From the NCBI RefSeq assembly GCF_001040705.1, contig NZ_CVQP01000009.1, positions 292,139-356,138 on the forward strand: a DNA stretch of 64,000 nt. Direction: 5' to 3'. A model generated the notes under the pieces. That model was not told the DNA's origin, did not search any database, and was given only the letters and a program-made list of their open reading frames with translations. This DNA is from Rhodococcus sp. RD6.2. GTDB taxonomy: Bacteria > Actinomycetota > Actinomycetes > Mycobacteriales > Mycobacteriaceae. Positions 17,456-25,153 of the stretch are shown piece after piece. How positions within the stretch are numbered: the stretch's first letter is position 1; every line of letters begins with the position of its first letter. The translations under genes and the position numbers were made by a program.

Positions 17456-17893
17456 CTACCTGGGGACGGTGATCGCGGTGTTCACACCCGGCAGCAACAG
17501 GCAGGCTTGGCCCTCTGCGTCGGTGTAGAGACCGTAGACCGCAGCCATCACGTGCCCTGGGCCGGACGCGACCGTAGCCTTCGGTTCCGCCTCGTCCCCC
17601 TGCGGCGTCAGCATGACGGTGCCGAACCGCCAATTGTCGGTGTTCACCCACACCACGTTCGCTCCGGTCCCGGCGCCATCATCGATCTCGAACTCAACCG
17701 TCCCGGGAGCCAGCTCGGACTCCTCGGCGCCGGTCTCCGCTTCGACGGTGGCGTCGCCAAGACCGATGGGGACACAGCTGGGTGGGGGATCGTCGAACGA
17801 TGTTCCGGCCCACGCCGCCGGCGCGAGGACCATGCCGGCGGCGCAGATCCCGAACGCGGCTGTGCTTCGCTTGAGGTACGTCGAGACTGTCAT
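17456..17893 (-). CDS. Secreted hypothetical protein
   Basis: From the ATG at 17893 (preceded by GGAGGAGAT) the product is 145 aa. It has a signal peptide (LKRSTAAFGICAAGMVLAPA, cleavage after AWA) and an acidic, beta-rich mature part with two Cys (PPSCVP and GQACLLL) that could pair. Its composition is like small exported actinobacterial proteins of unknown role. It converges with the dipeptidase gene, separated by 65 bp. I do not recognise the family. Confidence 0.65.
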   Translation of the reverse strand: MTVSTYLKRSTAAFGICAAGMVLAPAAWAGTSFDDPPPSCVPIGLGDATVEAETGAEESELAPGTVEFEIDDGAGTGANVVWVNTDNWRFGTVMLTPQGDEAEPKATVASGPGHVMAAVYGLYTDAEGQACLLLPGVNTAITVPR

Positions 17894-18016
17894 ATCTCCT
17901 CCACTCTCGTCCCCGCCCGGCCCGAAGACCGCTGCGTTTCTCCGGGCGGGCCATCTGCGTCGGATAACGTGACCGCGCAGCGCTCGGCGCACACTGCATG
18001 CCAGTGTGCTGACCGC

Positions 18017-18160
18017 TCAGTTGTCCTGCTCCGCGCGCTGACGTGCCTCGTCGGCCGCCGCTTCTGGTCGGGCCCTTTCTGCCTCGGTTTCCTTCTCCGC
18101 GACGCCCATGTCGCCTCGGAGGGCCCGGACTTGTTGTCCGCCACGTTTGTACATCTCCAT
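18017..18160 (-). CDS. Possible small charged helical protein
   Basis: A 47-codon frame encodes a strongly charged, probably helical peptide (GVAEKETEAERARPEAAADE, then ARQRAEQDN). Third-base GC is high, as in real genes here. No clear ribosome-binding site precedes the ATG. It lies in the otherwise featureless interval between the secreted protein gene and the truncated VOC copy. It may be the tail of a lost gene. Confidence 0.3.
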   Translation of the reverse strand: MEMYKRGGQQVRALRGDMGVAEKETEAERARPEAAADEARQRAEQDN

Positions 18161-18186
18161 GTTCGTGGATTCAGTACGGCTGAGTA

Positions 18187-18453
18187 GTGCCCGACTCGGC
18201 AGTGGCGCAAACATGGACTGACGATGTGCTCGGCTTCCGTCCGCTGCCGGGAGGTTTTGCCGGTGCGGCGTTCCTGCAGGCCGCGGGGCCCGCCAACGAC
18301 CACGACCTCGGCCTGTTCCAGAGCCCCAACGACCCGGGGGTACGTAGGCCGGGCGACGTCGGTCTCTATCACCTGGCCTGGGAGGTCGGGACATTCACCG
18401 AGCTCGGGGAGATCGCCGAAAAGCTGGTCTACCCGGCGCCTGTATCTGCATGA
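18187..18453 (+). pseudogene. Truncated duplicate of the VOC gene at 13032
   Basis: From about 18223 to 18428 the DNA is nearly the same as 13105-13310; by eye roughly ten differences in about 205 bp. It encodes DVLGFRPLPGGFAGAAFLQA through DVGLYHLAWEVG to ELGEIAEKLV. The first ~24 residues with the initial His ligand, and everything after ~residue 100 including the Glu ligand, are missing. The flanks are unrelated. It cannot make a working VOC fold. Together with the intact gene it brackets the BlaI/M56/M19 region in direct orientation. Confidence 0.85.
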
Positions 18454-18544
18454 GGTTGCCTGGATCGGTGACGGGGGCCGTGACGACCTGTGCGTTGGGT
18501 TCTCGGTGTCGGTTGTTCAGGGCTGACGCCGCCGACACCGCAGG

Positions 18545-19414
18545 TCACGTGGGTACGTGGCCGAGCAGGGTGCGCAGGATCGGTTCGGCGTGTGTCCAGA
18601 GCACGGCGCCGCCGATTCCCGGTACCAGGTGGCGAACGGCTCCGGGGATGCGGGCGGCCAGCCATTCTCCCTGGTCGGGGGAGTGGCTGGTGTCCTGGTC
18701 TCCGTACCAGAGGTCCACGGGGACATCGATTGTCGTGAGCTCGAACGGCCAGCGGCCCATCGCCAGCACCGTGTCCCGGGCGTAGCCGGTCGGGCCCGGG
18801 GCGAACGCCTCACGCAGGCTGCCGCGGTACGAGTGCTCGAACACGGGGTCCCGGTAGACGGCGCGATCGGACGCGGGGCTGGACTCGATCACCATCTGCC
18901 ACATGGCGTCCGCGTCGAACGTGGCGAAGATGCGCTCCGCGGCGCCCGGGTCCGTCGCGGTCAGTTCGACGAGCTCACGCAGCGGGCCCGGCAGGTCGTC
19001 GGCGAACCGCGGCGCCGCCACCTCGTCGCTGCCGGACACGATTGCGACCGCGGCGCCGACACCTGCGGCCGCGCACGCGAGCGCGAAGGGCGCACCCTGG
19101 GAGTTGCCCACGAGGGCCGGCTTGCCGAGGTCGCGCAGCTCGATGAGCTCACCGACGTCGGCCGCGAAGGCTCGAAATGTCTTGCCGGGCATCGGTGTCG
19201 ACCGGCCGAGACCCGGGCGGTCGAGAGCGATGAGCCGCACGCCGAGCGAATCGACGACGGCGGCGCCGAATCCGAGTGACCCGGTGGTGGCGGCGCCCGG
19301 GGACAGCAGAACAGGAACCCCGTCCGGGCGACCCCATTCGGACCACCCGATCACCCGCCCGTTTGCGAGACGAGATTCGCCCACCCGGGCCGGCGCCGAG
19401 ACATCCACAGACAT
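18545..19414 (-). CDS. Alpha/beta hydrolase
   Basis: 289 aa from the ATG at 19414. The fold is marked by GVPVLLSPGAATTGS (oxyanion region), LIALDRPGLGRSTPMPGK, the nucleophile elbow LVGNSQGAPFALA and the acid motif VDLWYGDQDTSHSP. The catalytic-His loop usually reads GGH, but here it is PGIGGAVLWTH. The His may be shifted to WTH or missing, so activity is not certain. In-frame sequence upstream to 19504 lacks family features. It is a single gene with no clear partners. Confidence 0.8.
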   Translation of the reverse strand: MSVDVSAPARVGESRLANGRVIGWSEWGRPDGVPVLLSPGAATTGSLGFGAAVVDSLGVRLIALDRPGLGRSTPMPGKTFRAFAADVGELIELRDLGKPALVGNSQGAPFALACAAAGVGAAVAIVSGSDEVAAPRFADDLPGPLRELVELTATDPGAAERIFATFDADAMWQMVIESSPASDRAVYRDPVFEHSYRGSLREAFAPGPTGYARDTVLAMGRWPFELTTIDVPVDLWYGDQDTSHSPDQGEWLAARIPGAVRHLVPGIGGAVLWTHAEPILRTLLGHVPT

Positions 19415-19648
19415 GATCGTGATTGTCTCCGACAGCGCCGGGGCCCGCGACCGATTTTTGGTGCCGTATACCGCCGCGAACACCGCGGGCTCGGTGTCCG
19501 GCACACGCCTGGGACAGCACCATTTTCTTGGTAAGAGGGTGAAACGGTCAACAGCCGAACCGGGTCATCCGTTGCGCGACCTCACGACGGTGATCCGGGC
19601 GTCGCCGAACACTTCGCAGGACGACGGGTCGACCTCCTCCCTCTGTGA

Positions 19649-19798
19649 TCAGCTGTGCGTTGCCGGCATGGTGAATGCGAGCGCGATGAAAGCGCCGTAG
19701 AGGATCACCATCAGGACGAAGAAGACGAGTGTTGGCGCCTGAGGTTCATCCGGCCGTGCGACTGTATGACCGCACAGAATCTGGCGCCTACGTCGCAT
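19649..19798 (-). CDS. Small membrane protein (49 aa)
   Basis: A short gene with a good GGAG five bases before its ATG. The product starts with a basic cluster (MRRRRQILCG), then a Pro-rich stretch and one strong membrane helix (TLVFFVLMVILYGAFIALAF), ending MPATHS. A positive N-terminus before the helix predicts an inside N-terminus. Such single-pass proteins often escape annotation. It lies alone upstream of the hydrolase on the same strand. Confidence 0.5.
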   Translation of the reverse strand: MRRRRQILCGHTVARPDEPQAPTLVFFVLMVILYGAFIALAFTMPATHS

Positions 19799-20062
19799 GC
19801 CAACTCCACTACGCGGCGGCGTCAGGCCGTGGGAGCATCCGAGAAGGGAAGAGCACGATGGGCGATGAGGTGGAAGCCGGCACTGAATGCGTTCGCCAGG
19901 TGTAGCACGCAGGTATCGCGACGGCCGCTCTGTCCGTGCCTACCTGTGTGTACCGCCCACCCAGGGTTGCTGCCACAGTCGTGTGCTGTGTCTGTGACCA
20001 GCAGGAAAGCGGGGGCGGCACGCCGTCGAGGCGGCAGATGAGTGCACGGATAGCATCCACGC
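19799..20062. other. Gene-free interval
   Basis: Between the small membrane protein and the DUF6301-like gene I see no convincing coding sequence, RNA or repeat. It probably carries the two divergent promoters. Open minus-strand frames here have no family features. Confidence 0.4.
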
Positions 20063-20800
20063 GTGCACGTCGACATCGAGGGCGCCACCCGGATCGACCG
20101 CCTCGCAGCAGAATTCGATTGGACCTGGGTCGTCGATGACCTGGAACCCTTCTGTTCGCAAGCTGGATGGGAGCTCGTCGAACTCAGGGAAGGTGGCGGC
20201 TCGATTCGGACGGACTTTCCTGTCAGCCGGCCGAGGGCGAACATGTACGGGCGTAACCGTTCGATGGACACCATCTCGATCTTCGTCTCGGATCTGGCAG
20301 ATGACGCTACGCCTATGACAGTGCTGCGTCCGCTGCTGGACGAGGGGTTCACGAACCTCGATGTGGCATTGACAGCACTCCTGGGGACAGCCCCGAGCGC
20401 CGAACCCGGACCACCGGCCGCTCTCAGGTGGGACCTGCCCAAAGTGGTCGTCCGACTCAGTATGAGCCCCAGCGCGATCCACCTGCGTCTGACGAGTCCG
20501 GGGTATCAGGCATGGATGGATGAGCCCGAACCGGAGTACGAGGACAAGCGATCGAGGTCGGCGAGATCGCATCCGGTACCGAAATCAACCCTCACCGCAG
20601 GCATCGGCAAGGAACTTCGCTGGGATCTGCCGAACGTGCGGCTCGGGCGAACCGTCCGCCAACTAGGTGACCATCCGCCAACTACGGTGACCATTCACAG
20701 CTACTTTTCGGCACCTGCTACAGTGGCCGCCATGCAGCGCGCATATTTCTGGTTTAGCAGGCCGGCCCCGGGTGGGTCGGTCGGCGTGACCACGCGCTGA
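20063..20800 (+). CDS. DUF6301-like protein; C-terminus runs into the aroG leader
   Basis: Residues 1-~165 look like DUF6301 (RIDRLAAEFDWTWVVDDLEP, FCSQAGWELVEL, then an ALRWDLPKVVVRLSMSP block), a family common in Nocardia and Rhodococcus with no known role. A second ELRWDLPNVRLGR block occurs near residue 192. After that the frame stays open without a stop through two 20-bp tandem repeats, a likely promoter and the complete aroG leader peptide, which is in the same frame and supplies the stop. The true 3' end is therefore unclear. The gene may have lost its stop or been truncated by rearrangement next to aroG. Confidence 0.55.
   Translation: MHVDIEGATRIDRLAAEFDWTWVVDDLEPFCSQAGWELVELREGGGSIRTDFPVSRPRANMYGRNRSMDTISIFVSDLADDATPMTVLRPLLDEGFTNLDVALTALLGTAPSAEPGPPAALRWDLPKVVVRLSMSPSAIHLRLTSPGYQAWMDEPEPEYEDKRSRSARSHPVPKSTLTAGIGKELRWDLPNVRLGRTVRQLGDHPPTTVTIHSYFSAPATVAAMQRAYFWFSRPAPGGSVGVTTR
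20655..20694 (+). repeat. Two tandem ~20-bp repeats upstream of the aroG promoter
   Basis: TCCGCCAACTAGGTGACCAT (20655-20674) is followed at once by TCCGCCAACTACGGTGACCA and a final T (20674-20694), differing by one inserted C. The pair ends 25 bp before the putative -10 element of the aroG leader transcript. It could be a double operator or a small duplication. No equivalent was noticed elsewhere in the window. Confidence 0.6.
20694..20731 (+). promoter_or_regulatory. Candidate promoter of the aroG leader transcript
   Basis: A TACAGT hexamer at 20719-20724 resembles the actinobacterial -10 consensus and lies 7 bp before the leader ATG at 20732. Transcription could therefore start at or next to the ATG and make a leaderless message. 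A weaker TTCACA at 20694-20699 is 19 bp upstream, a long spacer. The -10 call is the more reliable part. Confidence 0.45.
20732..20800 (+). CDS. aroG leader peptide (aromatic-rich, attenuator)
   Basis: A 22-codon ORF ends 95 bp before aroG. Its early codons read MQRAYFWFSR, with Tyr-Phe-Trp-Phe in a row, the three end products of the shikimate pathway. A Gly/Pro/Val-rich tail and a TGA stop follow. A terminator-like hairpin starts 12 bp after the stop. This is the classical layout of ribosome-mediated attenuation: stalling at aromatic codons when aminoacyl-tRNA is scarce should prevent terminator formation. The assignment rests on codon content and position only. Confidence 0.75.
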   Translation: MQRAYFWFSRPAPGGSVGVTTR

Positions 20801-20811
20801 CTTCTCCACCC

Positions 20812-20833
20812 CGAGCCGGAACAGACCGGCTCG
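20812..20833 (+). terminator. Intrinsic terminator of the aroG attenuator
   Basis: CGAGCCGG (20812-20819), a 6-nt loop and CCGGCTCG (20826-20833) form a perfect 8-bp GC-rich stem, followed shortly by TGTTTTGT. Competing pairings exist: GGGTGG (20770-20775) can pair with CCACCC (20806-20811). CGGTCGG near 20778 can pair with CCGAGCCG with one bulge, which would invade the 5' arm. The latter could act as the antiterminator when a ribosome stalls in the leader. Confidence 0.65.
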
Positions 20834-20895
20834 CGGATGTGTTTTGTCTCCTGGGTCGGCCTTCGAAGAATTGCCACCGATGAACAGGATGACGA

Positions 20896-21993
20896 ATGTC
20901 TCTCACGATCGACACCGCACGCGATCTCGACGATCAGCGGACCATATCGATTTCTCCGCTGGCCGCGCCGCGTGAGATCCGCGCCGAGCATCCCGCCGAG
21001 GACGCCGTCGCCGCCACCGTTCGCGCAGGTCGCGGCGCCACCGTGGACATCCTCACCGGTCGCGACGATCGGCTGATGGTCGTTGTCGGGCCGTGCTCCG
21101 TGCACGACACCGAGGCCGCGATGGACTACGCGCGCCGGCTGGCCGCGAAGGCGGAGGAGCACCGCGACAACCTGCACGTCGTGATGCGCGTGTACTTCGA
21201 GAAGCCGCGCACGACGCTGGGGTGGAAGGGTCTGATCAACGATCCGCACCTCGACGGCAGCTTCGACATCAACACCGGCCTGCGGATCGGCCGCAAGCTG
21301 CTCGTCGACATCACCGAACTGGGTCTGCCCGTCGGCTGCGAGTTCCTCGACCCGATCACCCCGCAGTACATCGCGGACCTCGTCAGCTACGGCTCGATCG
21401 GCGCCCGCACCGCCGCGAGCCAGGTGCACCGCCAGCTGTGCAGCGCACTGTCGATGCCCGTCGGCATCAAGAACTCCACCGAGGGTGACGTGCAGGTCGC
21501 GGTCGACGGCACCCGTGCCGCCGGTGCGAGCCACGTGTTCCCCGGCACCGACCTCGACGGGCACTCCGCGTTGATCCGCACCGTCGGCAACCCCGACTGC
21601 CACGTCATCCTTCGCGGCCACAACGCCGGCACGAACTACGACCGCGAGTCCGTTGCGGACACCCTTGCGCGCCTTGCCAAGTCGGGCCTGCCGGAGCGGG
21701 TCGTCATCGACGCCAGCCACGGCAACAGCCAGAAGAACCACGAGCGTCAGGTCGATGTCGTCACCGACATCGCCGAGCGGATCGCGGGCGGCGAGAAGGG
21801 TGTCGTCGGCATCATGCTCGAGAGCTTCATCGAGGCGGGTCGTCAGGACCTCACCCTCGGCAAGTCGGACGAGCTGACCTACGGGCAGTCCATCACCGAC
21901 GCCTGCATCGACTGGGGCACCACGGCCGCGCAGCTGGACCGGCTGGCCGAGGCGGTCGTCACCGCACGCCGCGCGTCCGGAACTGCACACTGA
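20896..21993 (+). CDS. aroG: 3-deoxy-7-phosphoheptulonate (DAHP) synthase, type I
   Basis: This enzyme condenses phosphoenolpyruvate and erythrose 4-phosphate, the first step of the shikimate pathway. The 365-aa product carries LMVVVGPCSVHD (metal Cys), MRVYFEKPRTTLGWKGLIND, EFLDPITPQY, the SIGARTAASQVHR block, GIKNSTEGD, CHVILRGHN and VVIDASHGNSQKNH. All are typical of the AroFGH class and distinct from the plant-like type II enzyme of mycobacteria. An aromatic-rich leader peptide and terminator precede it, so expression is probably tuned to aromatic aminoacyl-tRNA supply. Its 3' end overlaps the convergent alkB gene by 35 bp. Confidence 0.95.
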   Translation: MSLTIDTARDLDDQRTISISPLAAPREIRAEHPAEDAVAATVRAGRGATVDILTGRDDRLMVVVGPCSVHDTEAAMDYARRLAAKAEEHRDNLHVVMRVYFEKPRTTLGWKGLINDPHLDGSFDINTGLRIGRKLLVDITELGLPVGCEFLDPITPQYIADLVSYGSIGARTAASQVHRQLCSALSMPVGIKNSTEGDVQVAVDGTRAAGASHVFPGTDLDGHSALIRTVGNPDCHVILRGHNAGTNYDRESVADTLARLAKSGLPERVVIDASHGNSQKNHERQVDVVTDIAERIAGGEKGVVGIMLESFIEAGRQDLTLGKSDELTYGQSITDACIDWGTTAAQLDRLAEAVVTARRASGTAH

Positions 21994-22594
21994 TCCGCGG
22001 GCCGGTCGGGCGCGTCGTCTTCGGGACGGCGTGCTCCCAGGTCCGCTGACAGGATCCGCCCATCACCACGAGATCGCCGTGGCCGAGGGCGAACTTGAGT
22101 ACCTCGCCGCCGCCTCCGCGGGGTCGCAGCGCCAAAGTCCGTGCTGCACCGAGCGACAGGATCGCGACCATCGTGTCCTCGGTGGCGCTGCGGCCGATGG
22201 TGTCGCCGTGCCAGGCGACGCTGTCGGTGCCGTCCCGGTACAGACACAGGCCTGCCGAGACGAACGGTTCGCCGAGTTCGGAAGAATAGTGCTCGCTCAA
22301 CATGTTTCGGGCCTCGTCGAGTAGCGGGTCGGGGAGCGTCGCTGCCTCGTCGTAGAACGCGACCAGTCGTGGCACGTCCACGACGCGGTCGTACATCTGC
22401 CTGCGCTCCGCCCGCCATGCCGCGCCGTCGGCGAGCCGGGTGAACAGGGCGTCCGAGCCGGTAAGCCAGCCCGGCAGGACATCGACCCACGCCCCGGCGG
22501 TCAGCCGCCGTCGCCGCACCGACCCGGTGAGCGGCGTGAACCGGGTGCCGGCGGCTGGATCGTCGAATAGCGACGCCTGCAGGCCCAACTCCAT
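21959..22594 (-). CDS. alkB: AlkB-family 2-oxoglutarate/Fe(II) dioxygenase
   Basis: AlkB enzymes remove alkyl lesions from DNA bases by oxidative demethylation. The iron ligands are visible as WHGD (His-x-Asp) and the later WEHAVPKT His. The 2-oxoglutarate-binding Arg residues lie in RISVQFR. AILSLGAARTLALRPRGGGG and GDLVVMGGSCQRTWEH are strongly family-like. At 211 aa it matches actinobacterial AlkB homologues. It converges on aroG with a 35-bp overlap, and about 130 bp separates its start from the small gene at 22725. Confidence 0.9.
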   Translation of the reverse strand: MELGLQASLFDDPAAGTRFTPLTGSVRRRRLTAGAWVDVLPGWLTGSDALFTRLADGAAWRAERRQMYDRVVDVPRLVAFYDEAATLPDPLLDEARNMLSEHYSSELGEPFVSAGLCLYRDGTDSVAWHGDTIGRSATEDTMVAILSLGAARTLALRPRGGGGEVLKFALGHGDLVVMGGSCQRTWEHAVPKTTRPTGPRISVQFRTRGVR

Positions 22595-22724
22595 GCCGTG
22601 ATCCTACCCGATAATCGAACATGTGTTCGTAGGTAGTGTCTCGGGTTCGTCAGGCGGGTCGTAACGGGACGGGGGTCGCGGACGACTGTCCAGGTGAATC
22701 ACACTCGACTGGGGAGGAACGACA

Positions 22725-22868
22725 ATGGGTTCAGCGACAGACGCACTGGAGTGGATGCGCGAGGGATACCTGGCAGGCGATCCCGTGGCATCGGCGCTGT
22801 TCGTGGGGGCGTCGTTCATCACGATGCCGTTGCAGCTGATCGCGGTGCTGTTCGGTCAGCCTTTCTGA
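22725..22868 (+). CDS. Small membrane protein (47 aa)
   Basis: A short gene with a strong GGGGAGGA before the ATG. The product begins MGSATDALEWMREGYLAGDP and ends with one membrane helix (ALFVGASFITMPLQLIAVLF). No family is recognised. It is convergent with the MerR/HEAT gene and overlaps its 3' end by 13 bp. The ribosome site and amphipathic-then-hydrophobic layout support a real gene. Confidence 0.6.
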   Translation: MGSATDALEWMREGYLAGDPVASALFVGASFITMPLQLIAVLFGQPF

Positions 22869-23875
22869 GCGCGACGGTGGCGGTCCTGCACGGTCAGGAT
22901 CGCCGCGGCCGTCGCCGCGATCGTCCTGTCGCCATCGGTGGTCAGCACGGTCAGGGCTGCGCGCGGCGCGTCGCCCGGAATCTCCGCCAGCGCCTGCGTG
23001 ATTCGCAGGCGCACGGCCGCGTCATCCGTGCCGACAAGCTCGTTCTGCAAGGCGGAGACGATGTCCTCGGCGGACGCCGACACCTGCGTCAGCTGTCCCA
23101 GCACCTCGGCGGCCTCGACGTCGCGTCGCCCGTCGACGACCATCGCCAGCAGTAGCGGGATCGCGTCGACGCTTCCGCGTGCGCCGAGCGCGAGGGAGGC
23201 CCGGTCTCGCACCGTGTCGTCCGGATCGCTCAGTGCCCGCTGGAGAACAGCCGTCGCCTCGGCGGACGGCACCGACGCGATCGCGGCGACCGCGCGTCGG
23301 CGGACCGCGACGTCCGCGGAGTCGAGGCCGGCGGCCAACGTCGCGACGCCCTGCCCGGACGCCCTCGCCAACGACCACTGCAGTGCGCCCGCGACGTTGA
23401 GGTCCTTTTCCTCGAGCACGGCCGCGGCCAGAGCCTCGGGGGGAAGGGTCGCCGACTCGTCCTGCGACAGGATCGCCTGCTGACGCCGCGCCCCGAACTC
23501 CGATTCGAGGCCGCGCAGCAGGGTGACGATCTGCAGCACGTCACCCCACTGCGCCGGGGCGGACGCGTCCACCCGCTCGAGTCTCGTGAGCAGTTCCTGC
23601 TCGGCGGCGATCCGCTGCCGCGTCAGCCGGATCAGGTCACCCACCAGGTCGGACGGGGCGAAACCCGGCTCGTCGAGTGCCCGCCGGGCGTCGTCGAGCG
23701 ACAGGCCGAGTGTGCGCAGTGACTCGACGTGGAAGAGGCGACGGATGTCCTCGGGGGAGTACTCGCGGAACCCGCCGGAGGTGCGACCGGTCGGCGTGAC
23801 CAGCCCCAACCTGTCGTAGTGGCGCAACATCCGCGCGCTGACGCCGGAGCGCTGCGCCACCTCACCAATCAACAT
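22856..23875 (-). CDS. MerR-family regulator fused to HEAT repeats
   Basis: 339 aa from the ATG at 23875, which follows GGAGAGGAGG. Residues 1-70 are a MerR winged helix (MLIGEVAQRSGVSARMLRHY, then FREYSPEDIRRLFHVESLRTLGL), followed by the usual dimer helix. The effector part is a HEAT/armadillo array from ~150: AVLEEKDLNVAGALQWSLAR, DVAVRRRAVAAIASVPSAEA and DDTVRDRASLALGARGSVDA. A HEAT effector domain is unusual for MerR proteins, which normally bind metals or drugs. A HEAT-only protein lies 29 bp upstream on the same strand, suggesting HEAT-HEAT contact or joint sensing. Confidence 0.88.
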   Translation of the reverse strand: MLIGEVAQRSGVSARMLRHYDRLGLVTPTGRTSGGFREYSPEDIRRLFHVESLRTLGLSLDDARRALDEPGFAPSDLVGDLIRLTRQRIAAEQELLTRLERVDASAPAQWGDVLQIVTLLRGLESEFGARRQQAILSQDESATLPPEALAAAVLEEKDLNVAGALQWSLARASGQGVATLAAGLDSADVAVRRRAVAAIASVPSAEATAVLQRALSDPDDTVRDRASLALGARGSVDAIPLLLAMVVDGRRDVEAAEVLGQLTQVSASAEDIVSALQNELVGTDDAAVRLRITQALAEIPGDAPRAALTVLTTDGDRTIAATAAAILTVQDRHRRAQKG

Positions 23876-23904
23876 CCGTCGCCTCCTCTCCCGACCACCG
23901 TGCC

Positions 23905-24561
23905 CTATTCGCGGGGCCCGATGTTGGCGACGCGCGTCGCCACCTTCAGCGAGTCGTCGAACCCGCTGTCGGGGTCCCGGTACAGCTGCGCCGTGGCCTC
24001 CGCATGTGCGCGGACATACGGATCCTTGCTGGTTGCGGCGGCGTCGAGCACCGGCACCACCGGCTCTCCGAGCCCGGCGAGGGCGCGGCTCAGACTCAGC
24101 CGCATGTCCCGGTCGCCGCGGCCGAGTGCCGTCGCCAGGTCGGCGGCGAGGACTCCCTCTCCGCCCGGCGGGACGAGTGCGACCGCCGCCCGCCAGGCGC
24201 TCCGGGCGACCTCGTCGTCCCCGTCGTGCAGCAGGGTCGTCACCGACGCGAACGTCTGTCGGTCCCCGATCTTCGACAGGGTGTGCAGAGCCTGGCTGCG
24301 CGCCCGCGGAACGTCGGACCGAAGCTCGGCGAGCAGCCGCGGAACCGTGACGTCCGCGGGGAGGCGGCACAGCGCCCAGGTGAGCATGTCGCGGACGAAG
24401 AAGTCGGGTTCGACCGCACACCGCGCGACCAGCGTCTCGACCAGACGCGGATCGGGCTGCGTGCCCGCGGCCAGGGCAGCCCGTAGGCGACTCGACGAAT
24501 CGGCGCCCGCCAACGCGGCGGCGATGCGGCTATAGGACCGATCCTGAGCTGTGGTGTTCAT
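23905..24561 (-). CDS. HEAT-repeat protein, partner of the MerR/HEAT regulator
   Basis: 218-aa protein made almost wholly of HEAT repeats: DPRLVETLVARCAVEPDFFV, DVPRARSQALHTLSKIGD, DDEVARSAWRAAVALVPPG and GRGDRDMRLSLSRALAGLGE. There is no enzyme motif, signal peptide or membrane helix. It is first in a two-gene unit with the MerR/HEAT regulator. The upstream strand reads CCTTGACACAGTGACAGGG, an imperfect dyad that might be the MerR site. I recall this gene pair recurring in Rhodococcus and Streptomyces, with no known function. Confidence 0.85.
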   Translation of the reverse strand: MNTTAQDRSYSRIAAALAGADSSSRLRAALAAGTQPDPRLVETLVARCAVEPDFFVRDMLTWALCRLPADVTVPRLLAELRSDVPRARSQALHTLSKIGDRQTFASVTTLLHDGDDEVARSAWRAAVALVPPGGEGVLAADLATALGRGDRDMRLSLSRALAGLGEPVVPVLDAAATSKDPYVRAHAEATAQLYRDPDSGFDDSLKVATRVANIGPRE

Positions 24562-24665
24562 GGGTCACCACCTCCTTCGGTGATCACTGAACGCCCTGTC
24601 ACTGTGTCAAGGTCAAGTGGCTGGCGCACCCTGACGATGTCGGTGCCCGGAGGTACCGTCCCACC

Positions 24666-25094
24666 ATGGGCTACGAATTCCAGGTGACGGTGGATTCTCA
24701 GCGGCCGCACGACCAGGCGAAGTGGTGGGCACAGACTCTCGGCTGGCAGGTCGAGCCGAGCAACGAGGAAATGATCCGGGGGCTCCTCGCGGCAGGTCAC
24801 GCCAACGAAGAGGACACCATGGTCTACGACGGGGTGCTGGTCTGGAAGGTCGGGGCGGCGCTGCACGACCCCGAACATCCCGAACGGCCCCGACTGCTGT
24901 TCCAACTGGTGCCCGAGGGCAAGACCGTCAAGAACCGCATGCATCTCGACGTGCGTGTCGGTGACGAGGACCGCCAGGCGGTCTCCGATGCTCTGGTCGA
25001 ACGCGGCGCATCGGTGCTGCACCACGCCGAGCAGGGCCCGTACCGGTGGATCACCATGACCGATCCCGAAGGCAACGAGTTCTGCCTCACCTGA
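24666..25094 (+). CDS. VOC-family glyoxalase-like protein
   Basis: 142-aa single VOC (Glyoxalase_6-like) domain. It has YEFQVTVDSQRPHDQAKWWA at the start, RPRLLFQLVPEGKTVKNRMH carrying the central His ligand region, and MTDPEGNEFCL at the end. Proteins of this type in actinobacteria are mostly uncharacterised. It diverges from the HEAT gene by 104 bp and may share that regulatory region, but the link is positional only. Confidence 0.8.
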   Translation: MGYEFQVTVDSQRPHDQAKWWAQTLGWQVEPSNEEMIRGLLAAGHANEEDTMVYDGVLVWKVGAALHDPEHPERPRLLFQLVPEGKTVKNRMHLDVRVGDEDRQAVSDALVERGASVLHHAEQGPYRWITMTDPEGNEFCLT

Positions 25095-25153
25095 GGGAGG
25101 GTCAGCTCACGATCGACGGCACCGCCGTCAGCACGGAATCGACGGCACAGCCG

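Noticed and set aside
18017-18394. 125-codon minus-strand frame over the truncated VOC copy
   Set aside because: Most of it is antisense to the VOC fragment. Only the last 47 codons have plausible coding character and are listed separately at low confidence.
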